This document shows positions 24,071 through 30,716 of a DNA stretch of 35,288 bases, one piece after another. Under the pieces are notes generated by a model. The model saw only the letters and a list, made by a program, of their open reading frames with translations, did not search any database and was not told the origin of the DNA. The stretch covers positions 1 to 35,288 of the forward strand of contig JBCCFW010000068.1 in assembly GCA_039029535.1 (NCBI GenBank), written 5' to 3'. Every line of letters begins with the position of its first letter. The stretch's first letter is position 1. A program made the position numbers and the translations under genes. The stretch comes from JBCCFW01 sp039029535 (GTDB taxonomy: Bacteria; Acidobacteriota; JBCCFW01).

Positions 24071-24928
24071 TCAACGGGGTTGCCGGGGATCGGAGTCCTT
24101 GGGGCGCTGCGGCTTGTAGCCGTCGTGCGCCTGAACGCCCATCCGCTCGGCATCGGGCAGCCAGAGACCCAGCGGGAGCCAGTCGGCTTCGAGCTGGTCG
24201 AGGAAGGCGGAAAGCCCCTCGGCGGCCGAGCGAGACTTGATACGAGATTCGAGCAGCGGCAGTTCACCCGGCGCCCCTGGACGCCCGAAGACGTGGACGG
24301 CGGGCGGCAGCCAGCGATCGATGAGGATCTGCAGGCACTCGCGGTGTGAGGGCGTGGCGGCGAGCTCCTCGACGAGCGTCGAGCCGAGGTCTGCGGCCAC
24401 GTGTCGAGACGCCGCGCTGGCCAGCTCGGAGTCGGACGATTCGGTGAGTGAGCCCAGGGTGACGTCGAGGGCGTGGCCGAAGGTGCGGTCGGCGATGGCG
24501 ACCTCGGCCCAGGACAGCGCGTTCGGGAGCGGCTCGCCGACGAGTCGTGCGAGGACGCGGGTCTCGGCGTCGTCCACGTCGTGCCGAGCAGCGAGTTCAC
24601 GGAACTGCTCGCTGGTCGTCAACAGGGCGTCCGTCCTCTGAAGAACGGTGCGCTGGGCGGCGAGATCCGGCACGCGCGACAGGCCGTGGGAGAGCGAGTG
24701 CGCGAGGGCGCGGAGACGCCAGCACGCACCGAGAGCGAGCCGGGCGAGCGGCTCGTCGGGCGCCTGCCAACTCGCGGCGTCGACGGGAGCAGGCAGCACC
24801 CAGGGGCTGCGCCTGGAAACGAAGGTCACCGCCGCAGTGAGCCAGAGGGGGGAGAGGAGGTCAAGCCGTGCTGTCATCGAAACGGGGCGCCGATGGGGAG
24901 TCGGAATTCCGTGGTACGGTCCGCCCAT
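24071..24928 (-). CDS. hypothetical helical protein
   Basis: A 285-residue protein that I do not recognise. It is rich in Leu, Ala, Arg and Glu and looks almost entirely alpha-helical (about residues 60-200). It has no signal peptide, no clear membrane helix and a polar tail from about 265. The segment ADRTFGHALDVTLGSLTESSDSELASAA is faintly reminiscent of ferritin-like or PaaC-like helical bundles, but I cannot point to metal-binding ExxH pairs, so I make no functional claim. The start at 24928 has GGAG 6 nt upstream; Met18 (24877) is an alternative without a ribosome site. It precedes the DUF1232 gene by 43 nt in the same direction, so the two are probably co-transcribed. It is divergent from the carbonic anhydrase gene. 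Confidence 0.6.
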   Translation of the reverse strand: MGGPYHGIPTPHRRPVSMTARLDLLSPLWLTAAVTFVSRRSPWVLPAPVDAASWQAPDEPLARLALGACWRLRALAHSLSHGLSRVPDLAAQRTVLQRTDALLTTSEQFRELAARHDVDDAETRVLARLVGEPLPNALSWAEVAIADRTFGHALDVTLGSLTESSDSELASAASRHVAADLGSTLVEELAATPSHRECLQILIDRWLPPAVHVFGRPGAPGELPLLESRIKSRSAAEGLSAFLDQLEADWLPLGLWLPDAERMGVQAHDGYKPQRPKDSDPRQPR

Positions 24929-24998
24929 CGGACGCTCCGGAGGAAACTTGGCTTCCCCGTCGAGCTCCCGTACGCCTCACTGATGAGGTGAGCCCGGC

Positions 24999-25628
24999 AT
25001 GACGATTTCAGCGCTAGAAGCACTCGACAGGCTCCGCGAGGGGAACCAGCGTTTCCTCTCCGACGTTCGCACCGACGATCTCGTCACCAGCCAGACGAGA
25101 CGCAGCGAGCTCGTGGCGGCCCAGGAGCCCTTCGCAGTCATCCTCGGCTGCGCCGACTCGCGGGTGCCGTCGGAGATGGTCTTCGATCAGGGGCTGGGCG
25201 ACCTCTTCGTCATCCGGGTGGCCGGCAACATCGTGGCGCCGCCCCTGCTCGGCAGCGTGGAGTTCGCGGCCACGCGCTTCGGCACGCGGTTGGTCGTCGT
25301 GTTGGGTCACTCGCACTGCGGGGCGATCGAGGCGACGATCGGAGAGATTCGAAACCCGAGCGAGAAGCTGTCGCCGAACCTCTGCTCCATCGTCAATCGG
25401 GTGCGGCCCTCCATCAAGGACCTGGTCGAGGACTGCCCCGAAGACTCGGACGAGCTCGTGAGCCGGGCAGTACGCGCCAACATCAGGACGTCGGTGCAAG
25501 AGCTCGGGCTGCGGTCGTCGACCCTGGGTGGGCTCATCCAGACGGAAGGGCTGCTCATCGTCGGCGCCGAGTACGCGCTCGAGACGGGTGTCGTCGAGTT
25601 CTTCGAGGGCGTTCCGGAGGGCGCCTGA
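24999..25628 (+). CDS. beta-class carbonic anhydrase
   Basis: A 209-residue zinc enzyme that interconverts CO2 and bicarbonate. The zinc ligands are C51 (GCADSRVPSE), H104 and C107 (GHSHCGAI). D53 and R55 form the conserved Asp-Arg dyad that controls access to zinc. The length is standard for bacterial beta-CAs, and it has no signal peptide, so it is cytoplasmic. It probably supplies bicarbonate to carboxylases or balances pH. The start is supported by GAGGTGAG just upstream. It begins a run of closely packed plus-strand genes; the next starts 4 nt after its stop. It is divergent from the hypothetical gene at 24071-24928 across 70 bp. Confidence 0.95.
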   Translation: MTISALEALDRLREGNQRFLSDVRTDDLVTSQTRRSELVAAQEPFAVILGCADSRVPSEMVFDQGLGDLFVIRVAGNIVAPPLLGSVEFAATRFGTRLVVVLGHSHCGAIEATIGEIRNPSEKLSPNLCSIVNRVRPSIKDLVEDCPEDSDELVSRAVRANIRTSVQELGLRSSTLGGLIQTEGLLIVGAEYALETGVVEFFEGVPEGA

Positions 25629-25632
25629 GCCC

Positions 25633-25989
25633 GTGACGCGGTCTCCTTGGGAGGAGGGACGTCGGGGGACCGGGTATCTCAAGCGGCGGCTCTTCCGCTG
25701 GCGCCTGGGTCGGCTTGGCTCGGATGCCTACCTGCTGAAGTACCCGGAAGGGAGCTCGGTGCCGCCGCATCGGGATCCCGTGGACGGCGGCTCGCACTAC
25801 CGGCTCAACATCGAGCTCCGACGCGCCGCTCGTGGAGGGGACTTTCGTTGTGACACGACGATCGTCCGGCTGCCGCGGATCGCGCTGTTCCGGCCGGACC
25901 GACACGAGCACTCGGTGAGCCGGGTCGAGGAAGGGACGCGCTGGGTGTTCAGCGTCGGGGTGGCGCTCTTCTCTGGAGCTGCGGCGTGA
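25633..25989 (+). CDS. small 2-oxoglutarate/Fe(II) oxygenase-like protein
   Basis: A 118-residue protein whose core matches a minimal double-stranded beta-helix of the prolyl-hydroxylase type. It has HxD at H46 and D48 (VPPHRDPV), a distal His at H93 (or H91) in FRPDRHEHSV, and a 2OG-binding Arg at R103 about ten residues later. Strands are RLNIELR, FRCDTTIVRL and WVFSVGVAL. It would hydroxylate a protein or small molecule using O2 and 2-oxoglutarate; the substrate is unknown. It is shorter than most relatives (about 180-220) and may be a reduced form. I chose the GTG at 25633, 4 nt after the carbonic anhydrase stop, over an upstream in-frame ATG at 25528, which would read through the carbonic anhydrase gene with a Ser/Arg-rich shadow sequence. 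Confidence 0.7.
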   Translation: MTRSPWEEGRRGTGYLKRRLFRWRLGRLGSDAYLLKYPEGSSVPPHRDPVDGGSHYRLNIELRRAARGGDFRCDTTIVRLPRIALFRPDRHEHSVSRVEEGTRWVFSVGVALFSGAAA

Positions 25990-26252
25990 CGCATGTTCCT
26001 GAAGAGCATCGAGCCAACACTGCGAGCTTGAGCCCGCCACTTCGTGGAATCCTCGAGACCGAGTTGGCGGCCGGCAACCGCATCGCCGAGTCGTGGCAAG
26101 GATGGGGGCACGTGGTGCTGTTGGAGCGGCCGTTCCTGCGTCGCCACGTCGTGGAGGGTGCGGTCGTCTACCGCGACGTGAGCGATCCCCGTCACTGGAA
26201 GGCGGAGTACTTCGACGAAGACAACGAGCAGGCCGTGGCTTGCCGAGCGTGA
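25986..26252 (+). CDS. small conserved-looking hypothetical protein
   Basis: An 88-residue protein that I cannot name. It begins at a GTG inside the stop of the oxygenase-like gene (GTGA overlap), which supports both the start and expression. It has an N-terminal helix (LRGILETELAAGNRIAESW) and then short strands (VVLLERPFL, GAVVYRDV), ending with DPRHWKAEYFDED. There is no signal peptide or membrane segment. The Trp/Tyr-rich C-terminal half looks like a folded domain rather than a shadow. Its function may relate to the oxygenase-like neighbour. Confidence 0.6.
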   Translation: MTHVPEEHRANTASLSPPLRGILETELAAGNRIAESWQGWGHVVLLERPFLRRHVVEGAVVYRDVSDPRHWKAEYFDEDNEQAVACRA

Positions 26253-26334
26253 GATCGCGGCGGACGTGGGGACCCGCCAGGCAGTAGAGTCGAGCAGCCG
26301 GTCCCAGCTAGAGGCTGGCTGGCCTGAGGATCCG

Positions 26335-26748
26335 ATGCCGACCTACGACGCGCAGCGATTGGCCGACCTGCTCGACGCGAGTGGGCTCGCCCACGCCGGA
26401 GAAGCGGCCGACGCGCTTCTCGGCTCGCGTCGTGCCGAGGTGCGCTCCGATGGGTCCGCGCTCGCCGAGGCGCTTCACGACAGTTACTTCCCTCGTCAGC
26501 GCAAGATCGCTCAGCGCGGCACGCCTCACGCGCGTCAGCTCGCGGACTCCATCGGCGAGCTCTGTCGAAGCCTCCGCGGACGCACGGACCGCTGCTCCTT
26601 CGTGAACATCCCAGGACCGCGGCCCTACACCTACACGGTCGTGATGGCCGGCGGCCGCGATGGCCCGGTGCTCGGCTGTCTCAAGGGCGTCGTGCGAACG
26701 GCGGTGAGCGACGCCGAATGGAGAGAGCTCTGGGGCGAGGAGAAGTGA
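26335..26748 (+). CDS. hypothetical cytoplasmic protein
   Basis: A 137-residue protein of unknown function. It has an Ala/Leu-rich helical first half and a C-terminal half with likely strands (CSFVNIPG, YTYTVVMAGGRDG, VLGCLKGVV). It has no signal peptide or membrane helix. The ATG at 26335 is chosen because GAGG lies 5 nt upstream; the frame's extension to 26266 has no ribosome site. A small CCAGC/GCTGG hairpin at 26304-26318 sits just before that ribosome site. It is coupled to the ankyrin gene downstream by a GTGA overlap. Confidence 0.6.
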   Translation: MPTYDAQRLADLLDASGLAHAGEAADALLGSRRAEVRSDGSALAEALHDSYFPRQRKIAQRGTPHARQLADSIGELCRSLRGRTDRCSFVNIPGPRPYTYTVVMAGGRDGPVLGCLKGVVRTAVSDAEWRELWGEEK

Positions 26749-27701
26749 GCTCGGGGGACGTGCGTGTCATCACCGAGCTGACGACGGCCATTCTCCAGGG
26801 CGATCTCGCTCGATTCGAGTCGGAGCTCTCTCGGCTCCCGTCCCTGAACGAAGTCGTCTCGACCCGCCTCGACGCGATTCCGGAAGGCGGTGGCCTTGGG
26901 AGAGGGGTGACCTTGCTTCAGCTTGCTTCGCGGCGAAGCACGAGCCACGTCATCGCCGAGCGTCTTCTCGCGCTGGGTGCCGAGCTGGACGTCCACTCCG
27001 CCTGCGGGCTCGGCCGCCTGGACTGGCTTCGCGAGCGCCTCGCCAGCGAGCCCGGTCTCTTGAATGAGGAAGTCGACACCTACCGGCCTCTCCAGCTCGC
27101 GATCCCCGAGCAGCCTGAGATCCTCCGCCTTCTTCTCGAGCACGGGGACGACGTGGAGCGGCCGCTGACGAAGGTCGACTGGTTCGCCTGGGAAGACGAG
27201 GCCGTCCGTCGGGGCCTGGCGTCCTGGCGCCTCGTTCATCAGCTCGCCCTCCATGGCTACTCGACGCGCAGCACGAGTTGCCTCGACGTGCTCGCGGAGC
27301 ACGGGGCCGACCTGAACGCCGTGTCTCCCCTGCATGGTCGTCGACCACTTCACCTCGCGGCCATGGCTGACATGAGCGCGATGGTCGCGTGTCTCGTCGG
27401 CCATGGCGTGGACGTCGACGTGACGACCGAGGTCTCGAACGACTCCATCGATTGGTCCACGATCCCGAACGGCCCGGGCGTCGCGAGCGACGCGGTCACG
27501 GCGCTGATGGTCGCTGCTGAGGAAGGGCATCGGCCGACCGTCGAGGCCCTGCTCGACCTGGGAGCCGACGTGGCGAAGCGGAGCTCGGACGGACTCACGG
27601 CTCTCGACCTCGCCCTGGCAGGGCGCTGGCCTGAGCGGGCCGAGGCCTACGCCGACATCGCCGAGCTGCTCCGAGAGCGGTCCGGCGGTTCCGCGTCGTG
27701 A
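26745..27701 (+). CDS. ankyrin-repeat protein
   Basis: A 318-residue protein built of ankyrin-like helix-turn-helix repeats. The clearest are RRPLHLAAMADMSAMVACLV followed by GHGVDV, TALMVAAEEGHRPTVEALLD followed by LGADV, and TALDLALAGRWPERAEAYAD. More degenerate repeats in the first half include LLLEHGDDV and LLALGAEL. There is no signal peptide or membrane helix, so it is probably a cytoplasmic protein-binding scaffold; the partner is unknown. I start it at GTG 26745, which overlaps the previous stop and has GAGGAG just upstream; an ATG at 26718 in the same frame would overlap the previous gene by 31 nt. Its own stop overlaps the next start by 4 nt (GTGA). Confidence 0.8.
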   Translation: MSSGDVRVITELTTAILQGDLARFESELSRLPSLNEVVSTRLDAIPEGGGLGRGVTLLQLASRRSTSHVIAERLLALGAELDVHSACGLGRLDWLRERLASEPGLLNEEVDTYRPLQLAIPEQPEILRLLLEHGDDVERPLTKVDWFAWEDEAVRRGLASWRLVHQLALHGYSTRSTSCLDVLAEHGADLNAVSPLHGRRPLHLAAMADMSAMVACLVGHGVDVDVTTEVSNDSIDWSTIPNGPGVASDAVTALMVAAEEGHRPTVEALLDLGADVAKRSSDGLTALDLALAGRWPERAEAYADIAELLRERSGGSAS

Positions 27702-28210
27702 GCGAGCTGCGGAGCTTCGCCCTTGGGACTTCCGCCTTGAGCGTGGCGCTGCTCGTCGCCGTCGTTCTCACCTGCATCCGCCGGCCTCGTTGGCGGCTCG
27801 AGGATCAGCGGCGGGTGAACAGGCTGGTTGCGGTCGGCCTGCTCGTTCACGTGCTTCACGTCGTCGAGGAGTGGCTCACTGGCTTCCACGTCCTCTTTCC
27901 GCGACGGATGGACCTGACTCCCTGGCCGACCGCGGTCTTCTTGGGCTTCAACCTCGCCTGGCTCATCACGTGGTCGGCCTGCATTCCGGCCCTGAGGGCT
28001 CGCTGTCGTCTCGCCCTCGCTCCTCTCTGGTTCCTCGGTCTCGGAGCGGCGATCAATGGCGTGGCGCATCCCGCGCTCGCCTGGCTCGCTGGCGGCTACT
28101 TCCCTGGCCTGATCTCAGCGCCCCTCGTCGGCGTGCTGGGCGTTCTTCTCCTCCGTGCCCTCGCCACGGCGACCGCGGATCTCAGCGAGCCGGGGCCCCT
28201 GCCAGCCTGA
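27698..28210 (+). CDS. HXXEE-type integral membrane protein
   Basis: A 170-residue membrane protein with about five hydrophobic helices (near 7-27, 43-56, 79-97, 108-124 and 134-153). The HVVEEW motif at about 54-59 within a helix, the later NGVAHP and the GYFPGLISAPL segment are the hallmarks of the HXXEE family, whose conserved His and Glu residues suggest a metal site or membrane hydrolase; its function is unproven. It starts at GTG 27698 inside the ankyrin stop codon. It is the last gene of the coupled run that begins with carbonic anhydrase. 151 bp without a gene follow it. Confidence 0.7.
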   Translation: MSELRSFALGTSALSVALLVAVVLTCIRRPRWRLEDQRRVNRLVAVGLLVHVLHVVEEWLTGFHVLFPRRMDLTPWPTAVFLGFNLAWLITWSACIPALRARCRLALAPLWFLGLGAAINGVAHPALAWLAGGYFPGLISAPLVGVLGVLLLRALATATADLSEPGPLPA

Positions 28211-28361
28211 GCCGTCGATCTCCGCTATCCTGCGGTCTTGGCCTCTTGAAGCGAGCACCTGATGAGGGGACGGAGCATCCTCGCCTCCTCAGGAGCAACC
28301 TGGGTTCCGCCGAAGCACCGCTCCGACGGTCCGTCTCGGGCCACGACCCCGGAGTCTCGCC

Positions 28362-29615
28362 GTGAGCATCCCTGCCCCGCTCGTCACCGACGCGAAGACG
28401 AAGTTCTCCCTCACCGACCCAGCCGACCGCGCGAGTCTCGTCAAGCTGGCGGAGGAGCTGCTCGCTCTCCGGGGCCTGTCCATCGAGGATCTCCGGACCG
28501 AGGTGCGTGGCGCCGAGGCTCCGCTCGAGCTCAAGCTCGCGGCCAAGCTCGTCGAGTCGCGTCGCAACCTGCTCGCCGTCGACGAGCCGGTCCGACTCGG
28601 CGTCGTGTTCGCCATGTGGGGTGAGCAGAATCGACTCCTGCCTCAGAGCAAGGACAACCCCAACGGCGAGGACTCCCTCTGCGTGAAGCTCGACCAGCTC
28701 GCCTGGGCGACGCGCGACACGCCCGTCGAGTGGACGCTCTACGCCGTCGACGACGGTTGTCCTCACGGCAGCGCCGCCCTGGCCCGTGAGCGAGCCGCCA
28801 CCCACCCTCTCGGCGATCGCGTGAAGGTCCTCGAGCTGGCGTCGGAGTTGCCGCAGTCCGATGGGCCCCTCGCGCCCCTCGCGTCCGCGGGCGACTCCCA
28901 GAAGGGAGGGGCCGTCATCCTCGGTTGCCTCACGGCGATGGAGGAGCGAGCCGACGCGGTCATCTACACCGATGCTGATGGATCCGTGCACCTCGGTCAG
29001 CTCGGTCTCTTGCTGCCGCCCTTCGTCGAGCGCGGGACGCGGATGGTGCTCGGCGATCGCAAGCATGAGGACGCCGTGCTCGTGAAGCAGGAGAGTCGCT
29101 GGGGAATCGGCATCAAGGTCCTGCGTCATCTCCAGCGTCGGATCGGTGAGCCGATCTTTTCGCGGGGCATCCGCGACACCCAGTCGGCCTTCAAGCTCTA
29201 CGCGGCTCCACTCCTGAAGGAGATCCTCCGCGAGCCGACCGTCTACGACTTCTCCTTCGACACCGACTGGATCCTCGCTGGCCTCGCGCGCGAGGAGCGC
29301 TTCGAGAAGGTGCCCTTCGCCTTCATCGACTCGTTCGAGGAGTCGGCCTCGATCACTCAGGGGCCCATGACGACCTGGATCGCCTTGCTGCACGGCCTGG
29401 CCAAGCAGGTGCGTCGCCATGGTCTTCCGCATGACGAGGACATGGCGCGTCTCCTGGTCGAAGAGCTCCCGGCTGCGGCCGATCTCGACCTGCTCATCAA
29501 TCACCTGCCGACCGAGCTCGAGGACGCTGGCGACGCCGACCTCGGTGCGCCCGGTGTCATGTCCGCTGATGCCCTCCGTGCTTGGGTCCGTGAGCGCAAG
29601 GCGACCACCGGATAG
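28362..29615 (+). CDS. family 2-like glycosyltransferase
   Basis: A 417-residue GT-A fold protein. V129-D130-D131-G132 should bind the nucleotide sugar, and the metal-binding DxD is D204-A-D206 in IYTDADGS. IRDTQSAFKLY (about 270-280), followed by a YDFSFDTDW stretch, is the pattern of dolichyl/polyprenyl-phosphate sugar transferases. It has no membrane helix, so it may be soluble or peripheral. The N-terminal 85 residues form a helical extension before the GT core. The first acceptor-side loop contains a long insert (MWGEQNRLLPQSKDNPNGED) between strands 1 and 2. The start is a GTG at 28362 with GGAG about 8 nt upstream. The stop is TAG, 2 nt before the next gene, so it forms a unit with the cupin and CHAT genes. 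Confidence 0.75.
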   Translation: MSIPAPLVTDAKTKFSLTDPADRASLVKLAEELLALRGLSIEDLRTEVRGAEAPLELKLAAKLVESRRNLLAVDEPVRLGVVFAMWGEQNRLLPQSKDNPNGEDSLCVKLDQLAWATRDTPVEWTLYAVDDGCPHGSAALARERAATHPLGDRVKVLELASELPQSDGPLAPLASAGDSQKGGAVILGCLTAMEERADAVIYTDADGSVHLGQLGLLLPPFVERGTRMVLGDRKHEDAVLVKQESRWGIGIKVLRHLQRRIGEPIFSRGIRDTQSAFKLYAAPLLKEILREPTVYDFSFDTDWILAGLAREERFEKVPFAFIDSFEESASITQGPMTTWIALLHGLAKQVRRHGLPHDEDMARLLVEELPAAADLDLLINHLPTELEDAGDADLGAPGVMSADALRAWVRERKATTG

Positions 29616-29617
29616 CC

Positions 29618-30709
29618 ATGGCCGACGACGTCGCGTCCGGCATCCGTCAGGCTCAGGTCGTCCTGCCTTGCGACGACCTGAGCCCGAGCTTGAGCTTCTT
29701 CGTCGAGCGTCTCGGCTTCCGGGTCGATCTCATTCGCCCAGCCGATGACCCGCGCTGCGCCCTGCTCTCCGGTCACGGCTTGCGACTGGCGCTGGATGCG
29801 GGTGCGTCCGGTCCGGCGGGGCATCTTCGACTGAGCTGCGCCGAACCGTCCGCGCTGGCCGGTGGTGACGAGGAGCTGGTCGCACCCAACGGCACGCGCA
29901 TCGAGCTCGTGCCCGAGTCGACGCCATTGGTCGTTCCAGCACTGGAGCCCTCACTGGTCGTCACGCGCTTCGATGACGACGCTTCGTGGGTCGAGGGCCG
30001 GGCGGGCATGCACTACCGCGACCTCGTGCCCGACCGGCAGGGTGGTCGCTTCATCGTGTCGCACCTGCGCATCGAGGAGGGCGGACCGGTCCCCGACTGG
30101 GTGCACCACCATGACGTCCGCTTCCAGGTCATCCATTGTCTTCGTGGCTGGGTGCGCGTGGTCTACGAAGACCAGGGTCCACCCTTCGTCATGGAGGCGG
30201 GTGACTGCGTGCTGCAGCCGCCGGGCATCCGTCATCGCGTGCTCGAGTGCTCGCCGGGCGTGGAGGTCGTCGAGCTGGGCTGCCCGGCCGAGCACGACAC
30301 GCTCGCCGATCACGAGCTCGAGCTGCCGACGACGACGCTTCGCCCCGAGCGGGACTTCGGTGGTCAGCGCTTCGTGTTGAGCCGGGCTTCGGAAGCGAGC
30401 TGGCAGGCGTGGCATCGTCCGGGGTTCGAGTGTCGCGACACCGGCATCGCAGCCGCGACCGATGGGCTGGCCACGGTGCGAGTCGTGCGTCCGCAGGGTG
30501 AGCCGGATGCTGAGCGCTGGTCACACGAGGGTGAGCTGCTGTTCTTCTTCGTGCTCGAAGGACGGGCGAGCCTCGACCTGGGCAAGCCGGAGTCACTGGC
30601 GGCCGGCGACGCCGTCGTGGTGCCGGCCGGTCTCGAGCACGCGTTCACGGACGTGTCTCCGGACCTCGAGCTACTGGAGATCGCGCTGCCCGCCGCGGAC
30701 GTGCGCTGA
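29618..30709 (+). CDS. VOC (glyoxalase-like)-cupin-cupin fusion protein
   Basis: A 363-residue, three-module protein. Residues 10-100 look like half of a vicinal-oxygen-chelate/glyoxalase fold (VLPCDDLSPSLSFFVERLGF, then APNGTRIELVPE). Residues 145-220 are a cupin with HHHDVRFQVIHCLRGWVRV and PPGIRHRV. Residues 285-357 are a second cupin with WSHEGELLFFFVLEGRASLD and GDAVVVPAGLEHAF. All three are beta-rich metal-binding folds, so it may be an isomerase, dioxygenase or sugar-binding sensor. The histidines in both cupins could each hold a metal. The ATG at 29618 follows the glycosyltransferase stop by 2 nt, and the CHAT gene follows 7 nt later, suggesting a shared process, possibly nucleotide-sugar or glycan related. 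Confidence 0.72.
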   Translation: MADDVASGIRQAQVVLPCDDLSPSLSFFVERLGFRVDLIRPADDPRCALLSGHGLRLALDAGASGPAGHLRLSCAEPSALAGGDEELVAPNGTRIELVPESTPLVVPALEPSLVVTRFDDDASWVEGRAGMHYRDLVPDRQGGRFIVSHLRIEEGGPVPDWVHHHDVRFQVIHCLRGWVRVVYEDQGPPFVMEAGDCVLQPPGIRHRVLECSPGVEVVELGCPAEHDTLADHELELPTTTLRPERDFGGQRFVLSRASEASWQAWHRPGFECRDTGIAAATDGLATVRVVRPQGEPDAERWSHEGELLFFFVLEGRASLDLGKPESLAAGDAVVVPAGLEHAFTDVSPDLELLEIALPAADVR

Positions 30710-30716
30710 CGAGATC

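Noticed and set aside
24028..24600. N-terminal extension of the DUF1232 frame
   Set aside because: It is Ser/Pro/Arg-rich and overlaps the minus-strand hypothetical gene. The perfect ribosome site before 24027 fixes the start.
24071..24928. PaaC/ferritin-like diiron subunit
   Set aside because: There is a faint resemblance in one helix pair, but no ExxH metal-binding pairs are visible, so it is left as hypothetical.
28182..29504. 440-codon open frame antisense to the glycosyltransferase
   Set aside because: It is a shadow frame; the sense strand carries the GT-A motifs and fits the operon spacing.
30462..30716. N-terminal extension of the CHAT frame
   Set aside because: It lies inside the cupin gene and has Arg/Ser-rich shadow composition. 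The ATG at 30717 fits the 7-nt gene spacing.
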